Shown here: positions 59,953 through 64,000 of the stretch, in pieces
How positions within the stretch are numbered: the stretch's first letter is position 1
Layout of the letters: each line of letters begins with the position of its first letter
NCBI RefSeq assembly: GCF_016924645.1
Contig: NZ_JAFFJV010000005.1
Location: 1 to 64,000 of the forward strand
DNA: 64,000 nucleotides
Reading direction: 5' to 3'
From: Rufibacter psychrotolerans
Lineage (GTDB): Bacteria; Bacteroidota; Bacteroidia; Cytophagales; Hymenobacteraceae
Notes under the pieces: model-generated
Told to the model about the DNA's origin: nothing
The model's database searches: none
Seen by the model: the letters and a program-made list of their open reading frames with translations, nothing else
Position numbers and translations under genes: made by a program

Positions 59953-62900
59953 ATAACCTAATCGCTTAAAATAAGCATCTACTTGCTTTTTATAATAAGG
60001 TGTTAAAGCAGGTAGGTTCTGACGAAGCGTTTCGGTCTGCTGTTTCTGGCGTTCCTGGTACTTCTGAAGCGATGGCGGGATGCGGGCGGGCAATTCCCTG
60101 GCGGTATTTGCCTCTCTTTTCTCGTCCAGATCACGTTCATTGGCGGCCTTTTCTGCCTGCAGCAGACGCGTCAGAATCTCTTTCTGGCGCATCATGGTCT
60201 GCTCCGTAAGACGTTTATTAACGAGATCAGTTTCGGTTTGTTCCATCAGTTTGCTCAAATTACTGAGTTTCTCCCCTCCTTCTTTCCCGCCGGGTTGGGT
60301 AGGCGAAGGTGCCAGTTCTTTCATGGCGTTCCGGAGCATTTCCTGCTGAGCGGCTAAACGGGCTAACGACTCAGAGAGTTCTTTGCCGCTCTGGCCGCTT
60401 TTCTGGAGCTGCTGGATTTGTTCGTTCAGTTGCTGTTGCATCTGGCCCAAGGCACCCGGTTGGTTTTTACCGTTCTTGCCTTTGCCTTTCTTCTTACCCG
60501 GGCCGCTCTGCTGCATAGCCATCATGGCCTGCTGCATCTGCTGCTGCACATCGCTCAACATCAGGGCCAGGTTGTTCATGGAAGTCATGGCCATTTGCTG
60601 GTGCGTGCCGGTTTTAGACAGGTTGCGGTCTTTGATGGACTCAGAGCTTTTGTTCATCTCCTCTTCCATGGTGCCTACCTCCCGGGTCACGAACGACTGA
60701 ATCTGCGGCACGCGTTTGGCCAGCGAGAGCAGGCTGTCTTCAATGATCTTGGCGTCATCTGAAAGTTTCACCTGCTGCTGGGCCAGGCCAATGAAGCGAG
60801 GGTCGCTCTGCTGCACATTCCGGAAGTCTTTCATGAGCTTCTCCTGGTCAAAGGACAGCGTTACCAGGTTCTCCAGAATGTCGCGCAGGTGATCCAGGTT
60901 TTGCTGGGCCTGTTGCATGTCACCTTCCATTTCCTGGCTTTCCATCTGCTGAGACATCTGCTGCATTTTCTGAGCCGCCGATTTTTGCTGTTGGCTGGCT
61001 TTCTTGTTCTGGCCTTTCTGCATAGACTCCTGGGCATTCTCCTGCTCCTGCTCTATCTGCTCTTCCAGTTTCTCAGTGTCAGGCATGTCCTCTGGGTTCT
61101 CCAGTTGCTCGTTCATCTTCTCGGTTTCCTTCAGGTCTTCCTGCATCTGCTTGAATTCTTCCTGAAGGTTCTTTTGCTCCTGCTGCAGGCTTTGATCTGG
61201 CTTGTTGTTCTGCTCGTCGGTTTTGTTGGCCAGGTCTTCCTGTTTCTTGGCTAGTTCATCCAGTTTTTGCTTGGCGTCTTCCAGTTTCTGCTCCACCTGC
61301 AGTTGCTTGAACATCTCCAGCAGGCGGTCTAATTCTTTCTGCAGGTTCTCTTCTTTGTTGTTCAGTTTGTCTAGTAGCGGCTGAATCTGCTCAGGCCGAG
61401 GCTGCTTTTGCTCCAAGAGTTTCTCCAGTTGCTCGTACAGCTTCTTGGTTTCCTCGTCCAGCAGTTGGTCCATCATCTTCTTCAACTGATCGCGTTTTTC
61501 GGCTAGTTTCTCGTTTTCGGGCGAAAAACGCTCCTGCTGTTGGTTCAGCTGATCATTCATTTTCTGCAGCTCGGCTAGTTCTTCCTGAAGGGCTTTTTTC
61601 TTCTCGGCCAGCTCCTGCAGCGCTTTTTTATCCTGGTAAGACAGTTCTTTCTTCAGCTTGGTCTTCTCTTCGTTCTGCTCCAGTGATTTCTGCAATTCCT
61701 CGGCTTTGGTGAGCGAAGACTTCATCTGAGACTGCACCTGCTTAGACGTTTCCTCAATGGATTTCTGCAATTCCGCCGGATCTGGATACTTGAAGATGAA
61801 GGTGGAGGTACGGGCGCTCTTCGGCTGGGGCACCTGGTCATTATCGGTGACCTGCACGTAGTACTCCAGCTTATCGCCGGGCTGTAGGTTGAACGGTTTC
61901 AGGTTGAGCTGCCGGAAATACGATTGTGTAGCCAGGTTGCCGCTGAACGGAATAGCCACGGCCTTGTACCCGCTGGTGGGTTTGTTGCCTTTAAGTACAC
62001 GGTAATGCAGCGCTAGACGGCTGAAGCCATAGTCATCTGAGATGGTTCCTCCCACCACCAAGTACGAGTACAGCACCGAGTCACGGAACTGCTCTAGGGT
62101 AATCTCTGGAGCACGGTCTGGAATAACGGTAATCTGATGCGAGATCTGTTCTTTATTTTCTGAGTAGCGGTTCTTTAGGTGCATGCTATAGCCTTGGCTC
62201 TGCAGAAACGTTTTACGCACTACGTACTCTTCATCTTCTGACTGGGCTTTTACCGTCTGCACAGGAGCGTTGAAACGGAGCCAGAGCGAATCTGCGTTGT
62301 CCGCAGCCAGGCGCCAGGTAACCTGGGTGCCTTCCGGAATGGTGAGATCACCGGTGTTGTCCAGCGTTTCGGCGGGCTTTTTAGTATAAGCGGGGTATTT
62401 CAGCTCAGCTCTTAACTGCCGAAGCATAGGCCGGGCCACCACCGATAAATGGTTTTCCTCCGAGAAAAAGCCTGCGCCGGTGAGCTGGAAATCCACGGAT
62501 TCCTGCACCTGCTGGAAATCGTAGACGTAGGTCTGCTCGTCCAGCTTTTTCAAAGGAATAACCCGACCATCAATCACCAGAGACACTTCCTCAGGCACGG
62601 AGCTGCCTTCAATGTTCACCTTCAGCTGGAAATCCTCACCTTTGAATGCCTGCAGAGACGGGTTCTGTATTACAAACTGGAACGGCGCTTTGGGCGCGTA
62701 ATGCCGCTTGAAGTGGATGATCCGCTCGGTACCCTGCACAAAAAGCGTGGGGTAAATGAACGCCAACACCAGTACCAGCGCTAAGGGCAGCAGCACATAT
62801 TTGAAGTAAGATCGGTTCTGGGTGAGCTTAATCCGCTCCGGGAAGTGGTAACCAGCTAGTTCCTCGGAGCGCTGTTCCACACTGGCGGCCACCAGATCAT

Positions 62901-63270
62901 TGTTCATCGCCACATTTTTCAACTGCAGCAAATTCAGCAATCGGTCCTGGATCTCGGGGAAATAATGCGACACCTGTACGGCCGCCTGTTCATCTGACAG
63001 GAGCTTCTTGAGGTTGGTCAACGCCATGAGCGGCGTCCAGAGCCAACGAGCCACGGCAAACGCACTGATGGCTAAAAACGAGAACAGCAGAAACGCCCTT
63101 ACCTCTGGCTGAAAGTAAAAGAAGTACTCCAGAATGGTGATGAGCAGGAAAGAAGACAGTACCAACCCCAGGGAAAGTAATGCGCCTTTGACCAACAGGT
63201 TCAGGTAAAATTTGCGCTTAAACGCCTGAAGCTGCTGCAAAACTGAGTCTAAAGAACCGGCAGCCCGCAT
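59950..63270 (-). CDS. DUF4175-family membrane protein with long coiled coil
   Basis: A 1106-residue protein. Two N-terminal membrane helices (about 28-50 and 55-72) and one near 155-175 are followed by beta-rich regions (about 200-500). A very long Gln/Glu/Lys coiled coil spans about 510-850 (repeats such as QEELAELQKMNDQLNQQQE). A second helical region has Met/Gln-rich stretches (QQQMQQAMMAMQQ). This is the DUF4175 family of Bacteroidota; function unknown. The start at 63270 gives MRAAGSLDSVLQQL; an upstream start adds 14 residues. Confidence 0.85.
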   Translation of the reverse strand: MRAAGSLDSVLQQLQAFKRKFYLNLLVKGALLSLGLVLSSFLLITILEYFFYFQPEVRAFLLFSFLAISAFAVARWLWTPLMALTNLKKLLSDEQAAVQVSHYFPEIQDRLLNLLQLKNVAMNNDLVAASVEQRSEELAGYHFPERIKLTQNRSYFKYVLLPLALVLVLAFIYPTLFVQGTERIIHFKRHYAPKAPFQFVIQNPSLQAFKGEDFQLKVNIEGSSVPEEVSLVIDGRVIPLKKLDEQTYVYDFQQVQESVDFQLTGAGFFSEENHLSVVARPMLRQLRAELKYPAYTKKPAETLDNTGDLTIPEGTQVTWRLAADNADSLWLRFNAPVQTVKAQSEDEEYVVRKTFLQSQGYSMHLKNRYSENKEQISHQITVIPDRAPEITLEQFRDSVLYSYLVVGGTISDDYGFSRLALHYRVLKGNKPTSGYKAVAIPFSGNLATQSYFRQLNLKPFNLQPGDKLEYYVQVTDNDQVPQPKSARTSTFIFKYPDPAELQKSIEETSKQVQSQMKSSLTKAEELQKSLEQNEEKTKLKKELSYQDKKALQELAEKKKALQEELAELQKMNDQLNQQQERFSPENEKLAEKRDQLKKMMDQLLDEETKKLYEQLEKLLEQKQPRPEQIQPLLDKLNNKEENLQKELDRLLEMFKQLQVEQKLEDAKQKLDELAKKQEDLANKTDEQNNKPDQSLQQEQKNLQEEFKQMQEDLKETEKMNEQLENPEDMPDTEKLEEQIEQEQENAQESMQKGQNKKASQQQKSAAQKMQQMSQQMESQEMEGDMQQAQQNLDHLRDILENLVTLSFDQEKLMKDFRNVQQSDPRFIGLAQQQVKLSDDAKIIEDSLLSLAKRVPQIQSFVTREVGTMEEEMNKSSESIKDRNLSKTGTHQQMAMTSMNNLALMLSDVQQQMQQAMMAMQQSGPGKKKGKGKNGKNQPGALGQMQQQLNEQIQQLQKSGQSGKELSESLARLAAQQEMLRNAMKELAPSPTQPGGKEGGEKLSNLSKLMEQTETDLVNKRLTEQTMMRQKEILTRLLQAEKAANERDLDEKREANTARELPARIPPSLQKYQERQKQQTETLRQNLPALTPYYKKQVDAYFKRLGY

Positions 63271-63575
63271 AGTAAAACGTAGAATTAGAAAGGTAGCCCA
63301 GAAACGAGGCAAAAGGGAGAAGAATTCCCAGCCGTTTCCTTTGATTACATACGTAATTGATCAGTAGAGTATTAACTCTTTTCCTTACTAATTTATTGTT
63401 AATTCTTTGATTTGGAACCTACCAGTGCGGTTTTTGGTAAGTTTTCCGGAAATCTGGCTCAAAATGGAAGAGCCTGCCGTTGGGATTGTCCAATGCAGAC
63501 CACGGGCTGGGTTCATTTCCTATGAATAGACCTTGATAGAAGCTTAGCAGGAACCTGATAACACTAAAACAGAAA

Positions 63576-63617
63576 TGCGTTTTGAGGCTGCTTTCTTCAA
63601 AACAGTCCCAAAACGCA
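63576..63617. terminator. Hairpin after xthA
   Basis: TGCGTTTTG (63576-63584) pairs with CAAAACGCA (63609-63617), with GGCTG/CAGTCC partly paired inside. It is 22 bases past the xthA stop and belongs to the dispersed family. The sequence from 63313 to 63575 shows no gene. Confidence 0.7.
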
Positions 63618-63638
63618 ATCTTGTAAAATGAGGGTAAT

Positions 63639-64000
63639 CTATGCCTCTGCTTCTACCGGGTGCATCTCCAGCAGCACCGGGCAGTGGTCTGAGTGCTTGG
63701 CCTCGGAGAGGATAGCTGCCCGTTTCATGTAGGGCTTCAGGTGCTCAGACACCAGCAGGTAATCAATACGCCAGCCCAGGTTCTTGGCCCGCACATTGGC
63801 GCGGTAGCTCCACCAGGTATACTGGTGTGGCTCGGGGTTGAAGTGACGGAACGAGTCTATGTAGCCGTCCTGCAGAAAACTGCTGAACCAGTTGCGCTCT
63901 TCCGGAAGGAAACCTGAGCTGTTCGCGTTCGATTTGGGGTTGTGGATATCAATGGCCTGGTGGCAGATGTTGTAGTCGCCGCAAATGACCAAACCGGGCA
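63639..64000 (-). CDS. xthA: Exodeoxyribonuclease III, C-terminal part (gene runs off the window)
   Basis: The last about 120 residues of an AP endonuclease/exonuclease III. GDYN (canonical GDFN) near the beginning and KHSDHCPVLLEM (catalytic Asp-His) near the end are conserved, and the stretch AKNLGWRIDYLLVSEHL is typical. It repairs abasic sites. The frame is open to the window edge (PGLVICGDYN), so the N-terminal half lies beyond 64000. No signs of truncation within the visible part. Confidence 0.93.
   Translation of the reverse strand, partial: PGLVICGDYNICHQAIDIHNPKSNANSSGFLPEERNWFSSFLQDGYIDSFRHFNPEPHQYTWWSYRANVRAKNLGWRIDYLLVSEHLKPYMKRAAILSEAKHSDHCPVLLEMHPVEAEA

Overview
The window looks like a chromosomal segment of a Bacteroidota bacterium, most likely family Hymenobacteraceae (Rufibacter/Pontibacter/Hymenobacter type). 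This is inferred from protein families (DUF3127, DUF3276, TonB receptor, OmpA with thrombospondin-3 repeats, LytS/LytTR pairs, DUF4175), from promoters of the Bacteroidota TAnnTTTG type in front of many genes, and from mostly missing Shine-Dalgarno sequences. Base composition looks roughly balanced to moderately GC-rich. No phage, transposase or CRISPR array was seen. Most of it is core or housekeeping sequence.

Layout. 1-470: non-coding, with a 75-bp tandem repeat. 468-4432: leftward run of lipid and envelope genes (acyltransferase, outer-membrane barrel, patatin, MBL hydrolase, accA). 4598-5112: a tRNA-Asp unit duplicated with its own promoter and terminator. 5408-7033: orphan H-NOX haem sensor, XRE-type regulator, small ORF and a 29-bp perfect palindrome. 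7255-13607: L,D-transpeptidase, M1 aminopeptidase, YciE-like protein, then a convergent cyanophycinase / isoaspartyl peptidase pair. 13797-16044: SSB-tailed DUF3127 protein, SDR, AlbA_2 protein, small secreted protein. 16088-21726: ABC exporter facing two LytS/LytTR two-component pairs. 21891-29723: degenerate MBL protein, dapA, hydrolase, LutA-like protein, HMG-CoA lyase, a frameshifted AlkA, DUF58, RlpA and DUF3276. 30352-35915: UvsE, glycosyltransferase, Fpg/Nei, aldo/keto reductase, ychF. 36196-43148: OmpA-like protein, DinB, M49 peptidase, membrane proteins. 43348-47497: a Cys-motif small secreted protein, a TonB receptor and a CxCC beta-propeller lipoprotein. 47500-49770: palindromes around a dipeptide epimerase. 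49816-52962: glyS and a PiT phosphate transporter. 53557-63270: mainly leftward genes including mnmG, ybeY and DUF4175, with a candidate replication origin and a perfect parS site. 63639-64000: 3' part of xthA.

The most notable signals are non-coding. A 16-bp perfect parS lies in the leader of mnmG. A DnaA-box-like cluster with AT-rich DNA and a 16-bp inverted repeat lies about 4.5 kb away at 54200-54605, so the window may hold the chromosomal origin. A family of related but sequence-divergent intergenic hairpins (arms of the type GTTTyrGGsCTGTTTT) sits between many genes and probably acts as terminators. Several larger nested palindromes (38291-38565, 47654-47952, 49355-49656) look like dispersed non-autonomous elements.

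Coding novelty is modest: the three-gene Cys-motif/TonB/propeller cassette, an H-NOX with no partner in sight, a secreted MBL-fold protein without its metal ligands, and an SSB-like DUF3127 tail. All functional names are by eye from family motifs; no database search was run.
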